A stretch of 64,000 bases of DNA from Cunninghamia lanceolata (lineage: Eukaryota; Streptophyta; Pinopsida; Cupressales; Cupressaceae), in the NCBI GenBank assembly GCA_027924645.1, contig BSBN01000140.1, positions 11,290,501 through 11,354,500 of the forward strand, in the 5' to 3' direction. A model generated the notes under the pieces. That model was not told the origin of the DNA. It made no database searches and saw only the letters and a program-made list of their open reading frames with translations. Position numbers and translations under genes: made by a program. Positions within the stretch are counted from its first letter, which is position 1. Each line of letters starts with the position of its first letter. Below are positions 1-11,200 of this stretch, one piece after another.

Positions 1-256
1 GGGAAGGAAAACCTTTCACCATCCTGGAATTATCATCATGGCCGTATGAAACCTTAGAGTTTTCAGGTATAATGGCCTTTGACACGTCGTCAAGCCCAAG
101 GCTTACATTCACTTCATTATTTTCCATTACTCCTTTCTAAGAACTGGATTTATAGCTCACAACCTTGACATCAGGGGTAGGCCGAGCAGCTGCGGTAAGG
201 GAGGATATAAGCAACTGGAAAAATACTAGCATAACGAAAGCACAGACAAGCTTCAT
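1..256 (-). pseudogene. Small secreted-peptide-like gene, partial, in-frame TAG
   Basis: Reading leftwards from the ATG at 256, the first 25 or so codons give a textbook signal peptide: MKLVCAF, a hydrophobic core, then a small-residue cleavage region (TAAARP). An in-frame TAG at 137-139 ends the product at 39 residues. The same frame is then open again to the window edge, giving a polar acidic stretch that includes DDVSKAIIPENSK. The TAG could be a mutated CAG, which would make this a pseudogene of a longer precursor, or the gene may really be a 39-residue secreted peptide. A signal peptide followed by AARP recalls phytosulfokine-type precursors, but the diagnostic C-terminal peptide would lie outside the window, so no family is assigned. 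Not transposon-like. Confidence 0.45.
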
Positions 257-572
257 TATTATTACCTAGCTCCAATGGTGTTGCAGGGACAAAATATTTC
301 TCACAAGAGAAACCAAGATCCTAAACCTACTAAAAAGTATTGTGATGTACTAACAAAGACTTTCCTGTCTACAGAATCTATATAGCATAAGAGGCTATAA
401 GAGGGAGGAAATGAAATAAGATGAGCTGCTACAAAGCAAGCCTTCTCATTGATAGAAAATAAGTTATCACGCAGAGGTATTTATTGTTGACCAGTTCTAT
501 TGTTGGGTGCTGTTTGAAGTTGAATGAAATACTTTTAAAACATTATAAAAATATAGTTGATGCTTTCACCAC
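257..572. other. Upstream flank, no gene seen
   Basis: AT-rich flank between the left-edge gene and the retroposed unit. Apart from the candidate TATA box no coding or repeated structure is seen. Confidence 0.5.
379..385 (-). promoter_or_regulatory. Candidate TATA box for the left-edge gene
   Basis: The sequence tatatag/ctatata lies about 125 bases upstream of the minus-strand ATG at 256, a usual distance for a plant TATA box with a 90-100 base leader. Position and sequence are the only support. Confidence 0.25.
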
Positions 573-1795
573 CAAATTGAAGTTGTTTTTTTTTTTTTTT
601 TTTAAACCAGAAAAAGGTGACGGAGCACCATACATTAAATAAAGTTTTTACATGAGATAACAGACGTAAGACTAAAAAGTAAACTGAAAAATACAAAACA
701 TGGCCCTGTCAAGACCAGATAAAACATGGAGAGGAAAGAGAGCACAAAAAAACAGAAGTATAGACTGCCGTCAAACATGCCAACTTCCGACAGACAGCCA
801 CCACCAAGAGACCCAACCAGCCAACATACCAAAACTCGTCAACCGAGCACCACCCGAGGCCAAACCCACACTGCCGAACAAAAAGGAACTGAAACCACCA
901 ACCAGCCACCCCGCCAACAAAGAGAAACACCGACCCACCCCCCAGGCAAAAAGGTCACCGAGCCATACAAGAGGGTGCACCCATAGCAAAGACACCAAAC
1001 CACACGAGCAAAACAAAAGAGACCACTCACCACAGCAGGAAGCATTACGCCGCTGACAGAGCAACTGGCAAATCTCGTTCATCCAGATCCACAGAGATCG
1101 CATTCTCACCACCCTCCTCCAACTCTGGCAGAGCATACAAGGGCATCCTCGGCGCCAGGTCAGAAGCATGAATTCTAAGGAACCGAATGGCTGTGAAGAC
1201 ATCCTTGATGCGCTCGGACAGTTTTTTGGAGAGGGAAAAGCAATAGGCCCAAAGCGCATCATCTATCTCCGCGCTGCACAGGGATTTTAAACTGAACTGT
1301 AAAGCCCTGTAGATCGCCTGCTGCGAGGGGGAATTACACAGAGTTGTGAGATTGAAAAGCCCACCAATAAGGGCGTCACCATTCTCCATTTTATAATGAG
1401 ACACAACCGCCTCCCATCTTTCCACTGTGTAGATGTTCTTAAAAAACAAACCTGCCGCAAGGGAATGGACATAGTCACCATCCATAACAAGATCCATAAT
1501 ATTAGAAAGGAGCTGCGAGACAATATCTGAGAAATTTAAAACCCGCCCCTCGAAGCCTCTGATCCACACATGTCCCACAATGTTCCGGACTGCAAACTGT
1601 GAAAGAGTGCAATCAGAGTCAATCAGGGTCATGAGGTCGATTGCCTTCACACGCCCTCGTATCTCCGGTTCCCATTCAAGAGAGGGAAAGAACAACCGCT
1701 GATTCAAATGCGTATCTGCCATCTCTGAACACCAGGAGCCAAAAGCTTGAGAGAATTTGACAGTTATAATCCGAACTGCAAATTGAAGTTGTTTT
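573..1795 (-). mobile_element. Retroposed unit with poly-A tail and 17-bp target duplication
   Basis: The 17-mer caaattgaagttgtttt occurs at 573-589 and again at 1779-1795. A run of 18 T at 586-603 is the poly-A tail of a minus-strand insert that spans roughly 590-1778. Long direct repeats plus a poly-A tail are the signature of L1-type retroposition. The 3' part (604-1044) is G/T-rich on the coding strand, as in many plant L1 3' regions. No reverse transcriptase is present, so this is a retrocopy or a non-autonomous LINE derivative moved in trans. Confidence 0.75.
1045..1722 (-). CDS. Unrecognised 225-residue protein, intronless
   Basis: An uninterrupted ORF starts with MADTHLNQRLFF and ends with DERDLPVALSAA. 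It looks like a soluble, mostly helical protein, with an acidic C-terminal stretch (ELEEGGENAISVDLDE). No signal peptide, membrane segment, zinc knuckle or reverse transcriptase motif is seen, and I recognise no family. It lies inside a retroposed unit with poly-A and target duplications, about 56 bases from the unit's 5' end, so it is probably the copy of a spliced mRNA or the ORF of a small retroposon. The lack of stops or frameshifts, in a window where nearly every transposon ORF is broken, suggests a recent insertion or selection. Whether it is expressed cannot be told. Confidence 0.55.
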   Translation of the reverse strand: MADTHLNQRLFFPSLEWEPEIRGRVKAIDLMTLIDSDCTLSQFAVRNIVGHVWIRGFEGRVLNFSDIVSQLLSNIMDLVMDGDYVHSLAAGLFFKNIYTVERWEAVVSHYKMENGDALIGGLFNLTTLCNSPSQQAIYRALQFSLKSLCSAEIDDALWAYCFSLSKKLSERIKDVFTAIRFLRIHASDLAPRMPLYALPELEEGGENAISVDLDERDLPVALSAA

Positions 1796-3096
1796 GACGG
1801 TTATAATTCGAGCATTGACTTACCCATTAGAATAACCATCTACAAGTCCAGAGCTGCTATCAAGTATTATAGACTTTTTTAGAGACTAACATTGAAAATG
1901 GCCATATCTAAGTTCAAAGTGAATTTAAGTAAACTCATACTCATTATGAGGTTGGGTGAATGTGAGGTAATATTGACCAACAAATCTGAATTAGAGATAT
2001 TGCATCAACAACATGTACGGCTAAGAAAGATTCCAATAGCCTTTGCCCATTGTTGACACCTCACCAAGGATCCTTAGGGGATGCTACTTGGTCATGCTTC
2101 TTATAAGAAGAGAATATTGGAGCTGCCATCGAGAACCAAGCAATCTCCCTCGATTCTCTTAATGTTTGTTTCGACATTTCTATTTACTTGATTAGTTAGA
2201 GAGATTAAATAATTTTATTTATTTTATTATTGATGAACTTCTTAATTTGAGATTTTTTTTTTTTGAGATGGAGTACATATGGTCTCTGGGTTAAATTGTT
2301 TTAACAAGTTAACCATTTAATTTTGAAAAAGGAGACGACATTTCCCATATAGTGTTGTACAAAGAAGATGTCTTCGACACCAAAGTTAAAAGATAGTTCC
2401 AATCCCAAGGATACTTTTACTCATAGTCATACTCTAACAATGTTCTTTGGAGAACATGTTATTTGCAAGACTCCCTTATGTTGGACACATCTACCTACTT
2501 AAACTTCAATCTAGGATGGTCACGGGAACATATAAATACAATTATGATACCCCTTAAAGGGGTTGGATTTTTGGCCTTGGAAAGTAGTTGCTATTAAGAT
2601 GAAAACAAGATTTGGGGAATATATTATAATCTATTGGAATCTAATTATGATACATTATAGGTTGGTTTCCAAGGTTTTTATTAGAATAGCTAGAGACTCA
2701 ATCTTTAGTTTAAGGATAAGGTTGTGAATCAATTTACCCTATTGACTTTCTGAAATTTCTATTCTTTTTATTTTCTCTTTTAAATTTTACATGATCCCTT
2801 TTTCTTTGTCTCTACACAACCAATAACATACTAGGGCTCATCACTGAAGGCTAGAAAAGATGAGAGAATTACTTTTAATTTGCATGGATTATGATGTTTG
2901 CGTTCTCAATGTAGCTTAAGAGTAGGCTAGGATCTTTGGAATCAACTCTTGATGAGATAAAAATAGGAGAGTCTACCTCTCAACCTCTCATATGAACAAA
3001 TGAGATCTGATATCAAGAAAAAAATGTAAGAGGGAGAAAGTAGAAGGCTGTAAATGGAATAGCAAGAAGAGAAGAGAAAAATAAAAGGTGAGGAAT
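1796..3096. other. Intergenic, nothing recognised
   Basis: AT-rich sequence without a convincing ORF, repeat or RNA gene. It ends where the left LTR end of element A begins. Confidence 0.5.
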
Positions 3097-3726
3097 TGTT
3101 GAACACAATCAGGTACTGAGAGGAGGGTGAATCAACACACTTGCAAACTTTAGAAAAACATTTATTGATAAAATTGAATAGCTTTGAAAACATGAAAGAT
3201 AACATGTAAATCAAGAGTCAACACATAACACCAGTACTTTACATGGAAAACCCTAAAACAGGGAAGAAACATGGTGAGGATTAAAGCTCACAATATAATA
3301 TGCTCACTACAAAAGTATTACAACTTTCTTTTAGGGCTTCAACCCAAGCAAGGTACTACTCCTTAATTTGTAACTTAGATTTAGGGTTATAACCCAAATA
3401 AGCTACTACTCCCTGAAACTTCAACTTAGTGCTATTGTAATGATAGTATAAATACAAGGACTGCTAGGAAGAATACATCTATTGCATGTTGATGGTGCAT
3501 TCTGCTATTTCTGCTCAATATCTTTCTTCAAATTGAATCTTCGCATTTCATAACTACTCTGCTATATAGATATATATCCTCCACAATACCTTGAAAATTG
3601 ATTAGGTCGGCATCCAGAACAACATTGAATGTAATGTGTAGCAAGTCATAGGTCGGTCACAACACATGAAAATTTGACAACAAACTTGTTGCGGACCATA
3701 GGGCTTTATGAAGAACATCTGGACAC
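3097..3726 (-). repeat. Element A 3' LTR, terminal segment
   Basis: Begins TGTTGAACAC on the plus strand and follows 53773-54440 closely, for example the shared stretch with agagtcaacacataacacc. It stops at gacac (3722-3726), where B begins. Its continuation resumes at 46491. Confidence 0.85.
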
Positions 3727-4272
3727 TGTTAGGAATTGCATGCAGAAGATATCAATTAAATCCAAATAAAGATTAAACAGTGGAATGAAAAATACACAAA
3801 AAATGTTAACAATGAGAGCCAATTTTAACATGGTTCAGCCAAACTCGGGTTGTATCCACCAACAGAGAGTCCAATATTATTATCTAGAAAATCAAATTGA
3901 TTACAACCAGCAATCCTTGCAACTCAATACTACTACAAACGCTACAATACCATATCAACAAAAACCCTAACCCTTAGATATTTTTATCAGGACTTATGTC
4001 TATTACAAAATAGGGTTTTTTTTCTATGTCTGCCAATAGAAAAATAACTCCCGACACCTTTATAAAATAATAAAAGTTGTTTGAGGTTTCAGGGGCGCTA
4101 CTCCCAAGCCTCCACGGGGGCATTGTCCCTAGACCCTGCAAGGGGTGTTGCCGCCTCACTCAATCTTGGGGCACTATCCCTAAACCCCTATTAAATAATT
4201 TGTGGGGAAACTACGCCAATAAAAGTGGAGAAAATTTAACCTCTGAGTCTGATTAGGCTCCATATAACAACA
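3727..4272 (-). repeat. Element B 3' LTR (546 bp)
   Basis: TG...CA ends. Near-identical blocks recur at 27439-27705 (TGTTAGGAATTGCATG) and 46239-46490 (cagccaatagaaaaataactc). Intact in one piece, unlike the 5' LTR. Confidence 0.85.
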
Positions 4273-4370
4273 ATCTCCCACTTGGAGACTGATGAAACTC
4301 CATAACATATCATCTCCCACTTGGAGACTGATCAGACTCTACAACATATCATCTCCCACTTGGAGACTGA
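4273..4370 (-). repeat. Triplicated polypurine tract of element B
   Basis: The block atctcccacttggagactgat occurs at 4273, 4312 and 4351 (period 39). On the coding strand each holds the purine tract AAGTGGGAGAT, and the copy at 4273-4283 abuts the 3' LTR, so it is the plus-strand primer. The other two are upstream duplicates. Confidence 0.7.
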
Positions 4371-4684
4371 TCATAACACTGCTGACCCTGTAGCTCCCGC
4401 TAGAAATAAACACCCTTGACCCTACTATTCTAATTTTATTATTTTTAGTCTTGAAGACGAACCGAAGCTAAAGAGAAGCTCAACTACTCCCTTATCATTG
4501 TCTTCGTAAACATATCCACTGTATTTTCATCTATATGTATCTTTTCCAACCATAACTATCCATCATCCAACACCGACTGGGTGAAGTGATACATTAGCTA
4601 TATGTGTTTGGTCTTTGAATGCAAGGTAGAATTCTTTGCAAGATGTATGGCACTCTGACTATCTGTAGACAAATAACTGTTAGC

Positions 4685-5063
4685 CTATTTTTTGCTCAAA
4701 TCTTCCATGAAATATTGTAGCAATATCATCTCCTTTCTTGTCTTCGTTAGAACTACATACTCTACCTCCGTGGTGGATAAAGCAACCACCTTTTTTAACT
4801 TGGAGATCAAACTCACCACTGTCCCAACTACAATAAAGACATAACCTATAGTACTCCGCTTGGTATCAATATCCCCTACCAAATCTAAGTCCAGATAGCC
4901 TGCTAAATCAGTATTAGAGCCTCCAAAAGATAAATGTTTATTGGATGTACCTCTCAAATATCTAAGAATCCATTTTACCGCATTCTAATGCTCCAATCCG
5001 GGATTACTCCTACAACATGTGCAATATTGAGTCTCATGCATACCATGGCATATATTAAACTTC
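4685..5063 (-). pseudogene. Element B: end of reverse transcriptase and RNase H
   Basis: Between 5063 and 4975 the minus strand encodes the copia block with YAMVC and AHVVG, a small deletion, then NPGLEH, a TAG where Trp is usual, and WILRYLRGTS. RNase H follows at 4957-4685 (SNTDLAGYLDLD, STIGYVF, ALSTTEVEYV). This is the C-terminal part of the polyprotein whose first half resumes at 24284. Between the halves about 130-140 residues expected in copia reverse transcriptases, including the YVDD region, are absent. Dead copy. Confidence 0.8.
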
Positions 5064-5128
5064 GTATGGGTAAGTGCAAAAAGATGGGGGGCCAAAAAGT
5101 GGCCAAAAAATTTTCAAAAAAATTTAAG

Positions 5129-5180
5129 CCATAACGCGAGCGCGTTATAACACGCTCGCATTATAAAGTGCTATATATAA
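5129..5180 (+). promoter_or_regulatory. Promoter region of the seven-exon gene: near-palindrome and TATA box
   Basis: A near-palindrome around gcgagcgcgttat is followed by acgctcgcatt and a TATA box, ctatatataa, at 5171-5180, some 130 bases before the ATG at 5310. A third related word, aatgcgctcgcatt, lies in the leader near 5250. The GCGAGCG/CGCTCGC words look like repeated factor- or transposase-binding sites. Confidence 0.45.
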
Positions 5181-5309
5181 AAAAAAAACCGCTGTCATTT
5201 TATTTCAATGTGAGTTTTTCCTCCGCCCGCGGCTTAAAACCCTTCAAAAATGCGCTCGCATTCTACAAAATGCCATTCAACACAAAAGACTTGTCGATTC
5301 ATCGCTGAA

Positions 5310-7391
5310 ATGCCGCCGCGACGTCAAGCACGGCAAAGGGGTGAGTTATCTTTGTTTTTTTGTTTGAATTTCTTCCTAAATAGGTAGCTTTTTGTTGATT
5401 TTTGATGTATATTTTATTAATTGTAGGAAATGTTAATGCACCTCCTCCTCCTCAAAATCCACAAAATCTTGAGGAAGAAATACCTGCAGAACAACAACCT
5501 CCTCCATTCATTCCTCGACATGCCCCTGGAACACAAGATAATATAATGGGGGAAATTGAAAACAACAAAAAACAAATTGAAGATATAATTGCAAGGTTGA
5601 AAGATCCTTCCACTTCAACCTTGCATAGGTCCACGCTTGCCGAATCTCTTGAGTCTATGTTATCGAATGTAAATTCAATTAGCAAGCAAATAACTAGTTG
5701 GACCGATAAAAAGAGAGAGTTTAGAGATTACTATGCAGATAAATTGTCATACCAAGATGTCAAAAAATTACAAATTACAAAAGTAGACTTGTGTTCAATT
5801 TTCACAAACCCACAAACAAATCAACCTCCACCCATTACATGCAAGAGGTTCCCTATCCATTGGTGCAACAACCAAGCGATAAGGGACAATTTCGGGCAGA
5901 GGTGGTGGATGGTTTTTGACCATCCTCCATGCAATAACAATGAGGTCCCACAATACTTTTTGAGGAAACTCTACTCCGAGTTTGTCCTCAATAAAGTGCC
6001 AAACTATTTTGATATGCGGGACTTCCAGGGTAGAGGTGGGGACTCAACACAGGATAGACCAGGGTCACGTCTTGACCCACAGCGGGTAGTGAGACGAGTA
6101 ATCAGCAGACCAGCCCACGAGCATGTTTCTATCCCTTCCATTGTGAAGGAGAGTGTTGAGGTTGATACACTGAGGTCGATTAGTGCCTTGACCCAGAGCA
6201 TCATAGAGCATGCCGATCCTGCAACACAGAGTGGGTTGGGAGATAGTGCGAGGAGTAGGGTCCCACCGCATACTTGCCAGGCTTGCGGGTCAGCCTATGG
6301 TTATGACCCCATGGACAGTCAGGACGCAGGTGCACAGGCTACATCTGCAGCTGAGCAGATGGTGATGATAGATACCCTCCTGAGTGAGACTTTCGGCCTT
6401 GATACTCAGGTAAATATTAGCAAGTTTATTGAATTTAATTTATTAAATTTTATTTTTGAAATACAAGATTAACTAATTTAAATTAATGATTTTAATGAAA
6501 TTTCAGGGTCATAGCGTCGATGCAGTTTTCAGTGGTTCTCCACCTACATTTTTCACTAGATCATCTACTGTCGAGGTATGTAACTAGTAAACAATTATAA
6601 ATATTACATGTGAATAGCATCGTTATATGAATGGTATTCTAATTTCTGATTTTGGATGTTGAATAGGTTAACACTGTAGATTTCATGGCAACACCTGCCA
6701 GCGGTGGTGGACTTCAAAGCTTTACGGAGGTAATAAAATAAATAGTTTAATGAATGAATTGTACTTACTAAATTTTTGTATGTGATTTGTGTGTTTTATT
6801 GTGTGTACTTCCATGTTTAGATGAGCGTGTGTGTATGTTAGGAGCCATGATTTCCATCACTATTATAGTTTTCGTAATTGAATAATGTTGTTTTATTTCC
6901 AGATGATGCAGGCTGCGAATACACCTCCCCATGTTCATAGGGCAATGGAGCAGGGTGTGGCCTCTGTGATTCATAGTTCTATGGCATTGACAGGGGTATG
7001 AGGCAGATTAGTAAATTTCAATTTACATTCATTGTTATAGTTGTCTATTTTTGAAAAATCAAAAGATTATTGATTTGAAGTTTAATTTCTATCTGGATGG
7101 TTTCTATAGGACATGACATCACCAGGGCCTATTCCTGCTACTGAGGCAAGCGAGGAGACAGATTATATGTTAGCGGTAAGTGATTATTTTGTTAAATGTT
7201 TCATTTTTTTATAACATGTAATTTCTATATATTAATATCTATACTTTTTTTTGTAACAGGTAAAGGTGCAGGAAGAACTAAATAGGAGTAGCCCTCGGGT
7301 TCGTAGTAGACCACCCACATGCATGTCTCCATCCCCTAGAAGATCAAAGGCTGCTCGTGATTTATTCTCTTCACCAGCTAGAGGGGAATGA
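5310..7391 (+). CDS. Intact seven-exon gene, 478 residues, unknown function
   Basis: Exons at 5310-5340, 5427-6409, 6507-6575, 6667-6729, 6903-6995, 7110-7175 and 7260-7391 join into one open frame of 478 codons plus stop. All six introns are GT-AG. The first junction splits a Gly codon; the other five fall between codons. The product starts with a basic MPPRRQARQR, then a Pro/Gln-rich stretch (residues about 15-45), a likely coiled coil (GEIENNKKQIEDIIARLK onward, about 55-125), a compact region with KRFPIHWCNN, GQRWWMVFDHPPC and VPQYFLRKLYSEFV (about 145-205), and a long low-complexity C-terminus with a single CQACG. No known domain is recognised. Possibly an accessory (second) ORF of a DNA transposon, or a captured host gene. 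Gene structure is well supported; function is not. Confidence 0.7.
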
Positions 7392-8229
7392 CTTTTTATT
7401 GTGTTCCTCTGTTGTATGCCTATATGGCATTTGTGGACATATATTTTGTATTGTACATAGTTGACATTGTATGCCTATATGGCATTCTTGTAAGCCTATA
7501 TGGCTATTTTCTATATATGTTATACTTATATCGACAGATATTGATGTATGCGTATATGGATATTTGGTTAATACAAATCTTTTTTATTGATGGCGTCCAT
7601 ACTTGCATTATAAATCCACTTTTGAATGGATATTTGTAGATGGCTACTTCAAATATTTAAAGTCTGATTGTATTACATAGGATGTTTGCATTTTCTTTGA
7701 TAGGCTTGATAGGCCATGGATTACATGATGGTGTTTGATGGAAAAGTATGGTACTAGAAGACTCTAGTTCATTCTTAATAGGCTTGTGATTGATAATATC
7801 TTTGCATGATTGCACTTGATCTTGGATCATGGGCATGTTGTTAGGATTTTGATTGCATTGTGATGTTTGATGGATAGGCATGGTGTAAGTGTAAGATACC
7901 CAACTAGTTCTACGAAAAATTTTCCTTGCTTAAACACTTTTACTTGCTAACAATTCATCAACTACTTCAATAACATAAAGATATACATCAAGATAACTAT
8001 TTGAATGAAACAACATTAGAGTTGGGTACTTGTCTTGTTACTTGATTCAATCAACTTGCAATGTCTTATTACATGGAAAATGCTTTCAATAGCATGAAGT
8101 ACAACTCATTCAATGGAAATACAAGGACAGGCCTTGAAGCCTTGATGTTACAATGTCTTCCTTACTTGAGCAACATTTGAAGATTTGGAATGTTCAACTC
8201 ATCACCTCACAAGGTAGGCACATATTTGA
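7392..8229. other. 3' flank of the seven-exon gene
   Basis: AT-rich, with the phrase tgcctatatggcatt/ctatatggc repeated several times at 7420-7560. A short imperfect inverted pair (gatacccaact near 7893, agttgggtact near 8021) is the only other structure seen. Confidence 0.45.
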
Positions 8230-11200
8230 AGGATTTATAGGTTTTCCTGACTTGGGCGCCAAGTTGAGGTGACCTCCTCCTGAAGTTGTGCCTTGTCAAC
8301 ATTAGGCGCCAATTAGAGTTTATGGATGCTCTGGATTGTTTCCAAGAGTAGGCGCCAAAATATCATCATTATGAAAGTGTTTTAAATGCTAGGCACCCAA
8401 ATGAGCCCTCTAGAGTCTAGGCGCTCCTTTCATGCATTTTGTGTTCTAGGAGCCAATTGAAAGGAGTGGAGAACAGGGCAAGTGCCTTCCAAACTAGGTG
8501 TTTCCTTGAGGTGACAAGGACTTAGAAAGTGTGCCTAAGGTGAGCGCCTTGAGTGAAAAGGTCTAACAAACATCTTTGAACCCCCTTTCAAGGTTAGGCG
8601 CATTCTGGAGGTGGAAACAAGTAGAAGGTGCGCCTTAGCTTCCTTTGTCAATTCTTGCAAGTCTTTATTGATTAGGAAGGTGGAATGCTTCATTGTAGAA
8701 TGAGCGCCTATCTTCTAATGTCCAAACTACTTCTTCTGGCTCACTCTGTGGCTAGGCGCCAGAGCTAAACTGTTCACACAAGGGAGTGCGCCTAGACTCA
8801 CTTGATGTTTTCTTACTACTTCAACCCCTGGAAGATGTTCCAAGGTGTTCCCTTTTACAAGCACCTGACCTCCCAAGTTCCTTCATGTGCTATTCCTTGA
8901 AGGCGCCAAAACTGAGCTCCAGTGCCATGGGATTGTGCCTAACATCTTTGAAGAGTTTCGAAGCCTTTTGTAAGTTGATATCCCAAACTCATCTTCTAGG
9001 CGCAACAGGAGCTTTCCAAAGGAGTTTCCAAGTTTTAGACGCCAAGCGAGGTCATGGGTGAATGGAACTGCGCCTTAGGAGATGACTGGATCCTAAGCGT
9101 CAGTCTGGAGTTACAGTGGAATTGATATGCACCTCAACTAGCTTAGGCGCCCATTTGAAGTGATTCCTTTAACACTTCTCTGTCAATCTCAACTGCAAGG
9201 ATGATCTCCTAATCCAATTTTGATCCTCTAGAGATGCAAATAGCTTTACATTTCACTAGACGCCATCAATGCTGATCATCAACCAAAGTGCATTTCAAAG
9301 GTGAGATAGGCAAGTGAGGCGCCAAACTAGTCCTTAAGACTTATCTCCTTCTATCAAGTCAATTTCAACTATGTGAGAGAGTTCTGTTCTAGGCGCAAAA
9401 TAGAAATGTTTCATCAATTGGTGCATCTTACAAAGCTCCCAATTCTAGGCGCCAGAGCCAAAGAGTTTTTCCCAACACATGCACCTGGGCTAGGAATTCA
9501 CCTAAGAGACATCACTTAGCTTTAAAACTTTCAATCTATAGCCATCTGGGCTAGGCGCTCCAATGGAGGATCCTTGAACTCATGCATTGGCACTTTCTAG
9601 TTCTAGGCACCCATTTTGGATGATTCATCCTGATAGTAGTGCCCAAAATGACTAGACTCTCTTCATCATCCAATTCACTTAGAAGACTCAAGTTGGAGAC
9701 TTAGTTGTCTATCCATCTTCTCCAGAAGATTCATTGTACCTCTATGCACTTAGGCGCCCTAGTTGATGTGATTAAAGTGCTTCAAAGCTCCATGATTCTT
9801 GGTTAGGTGCACATTTGACATTGAGCAAGCAAGAAAGTGCGCCCTGACTCTAGGAGTCTTGCCTTAGTCAATTTTAGCATCCAGACTTAACTAATTTCAA
9901 GTTTCTGACTTTGTTCTTGCAAAAAACAAAAGTTAAGTTAGTCAAAAACCAATTCATTCCCTCATTATTTCGAATTAGCCTCCGGGATTGAGGAATAGGC
10001 TAACTCATTCTTCATTTGATATTCCTCAGAGAACTTGAAGTTACTTGCAAGATATTCCTCGGAGAACTTGAATGGATAGATGCCTTGAAATTTCAACATG
10101 ACGTTAGTGATGAAGAGTATTGACATGTTGGACTTGATGTGACCTTGCTAAAGGCACATTTTCTTTCTTAGCATGATCATCCCAAACCAAGGCACCAACT
10201 TGGAAAACCCTGTGAAGGCGCCACTATCTGGAATTTCTTCCAAGGTGTTAAAACTTGACATCTTTTCTTCTCTAGGTACTATCTCCTTCAAGGCACTCCT
10301 TCAAATCATTGGAAGTGCTCAGGACTTAACTTAGTCCAAAACGCCACAATCCATTCCTTAAAGCACAAAGAATTCTCAAAGGCGCCCCTATTTACCTCTA
10401 AGCACTCAAATATCATTTAGATTCAAGGCGCACATTTAGCTCCAAAACGCAAATTTCCATCATCAACCCATCAAGGTGCATCATCTTCCCTTTGTATCCC
10501 CTTCAAGGCGCAGATATTCACTTCTTCACACTCAAACTCACTCTCTGGTGCTAGAATAGGTGTATAACTTCAAATAAGGCGCTAATCTTAGGTTTCTAAG
10601 TACTTAGTTTGATCTTAAGGCTATCCTTCCTCTAAGCACTCTCTTCAACTCCCTCACCAAAGGCCCTCTGTAAGTTTGGGCGCATTTCATCCCAAGGTGC
10701 TTCAACATCATCCAAGGTGCAAATTCACTCTCCAAGACAAGGTGCAAAAAACCCTATCCTAAGGCGCTCAAATCTTGCTTCTAGACCTAGGCGCACAAAC
10801 ATGAGATTAAGGATCATTCTGGCCACCATCACTTCCCTAAAGGTGCAAAATTGGTGTAGATACATTCCATTTATTAAGGATCATTCTGGCGCCCAAATCT
10901 TGTCAAAGCAAAGGATCAATAGGTTCTCTCTAAGGCGCACTCCAGGGTTTGATCTTGCAAGACTTCTCACGTCAAAATTTTGACCAAGACACTCAAGGCA
11001 CTAGTCTTTATCATCTAACCCTACAGTGCACTTACTCATTATGATATACTCCTCAACTTTGTATCCAACCTTGCCCAAGGCGCATATTCACTATAAGGCA
11101 TTCTCACTTTGTCAAGGCTCAGAGAGCTTCAACTTGCTAAAGGGTAGAGCTCTAGGTGCATATTTGACTTGAAGTTCAAGGTGCTCCAACCCTCTTGCTC

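Noticed and set aside
1..30. Link between ggaaaacctttcaccatcc at the left edge and agaaaacctttcaccacgg in the 359-bp repeats
   Set aside because: Only about 14 bases match, and the surrounding sequences are unrelated.
700..1056. 118-residue plus-strand ORF rich in Pro, Lys and His
   Set aside because: It is the antisense of the G/T-rich 3' region of the minus-strand retroposed unit.
8786..9061. 91-residue ORF in the motif region, with similar ones at 10717-10983 and 12588-12953
   Set aside because: They cross the dispersed motifs, show no conserved features, and are of a length expected by chance.
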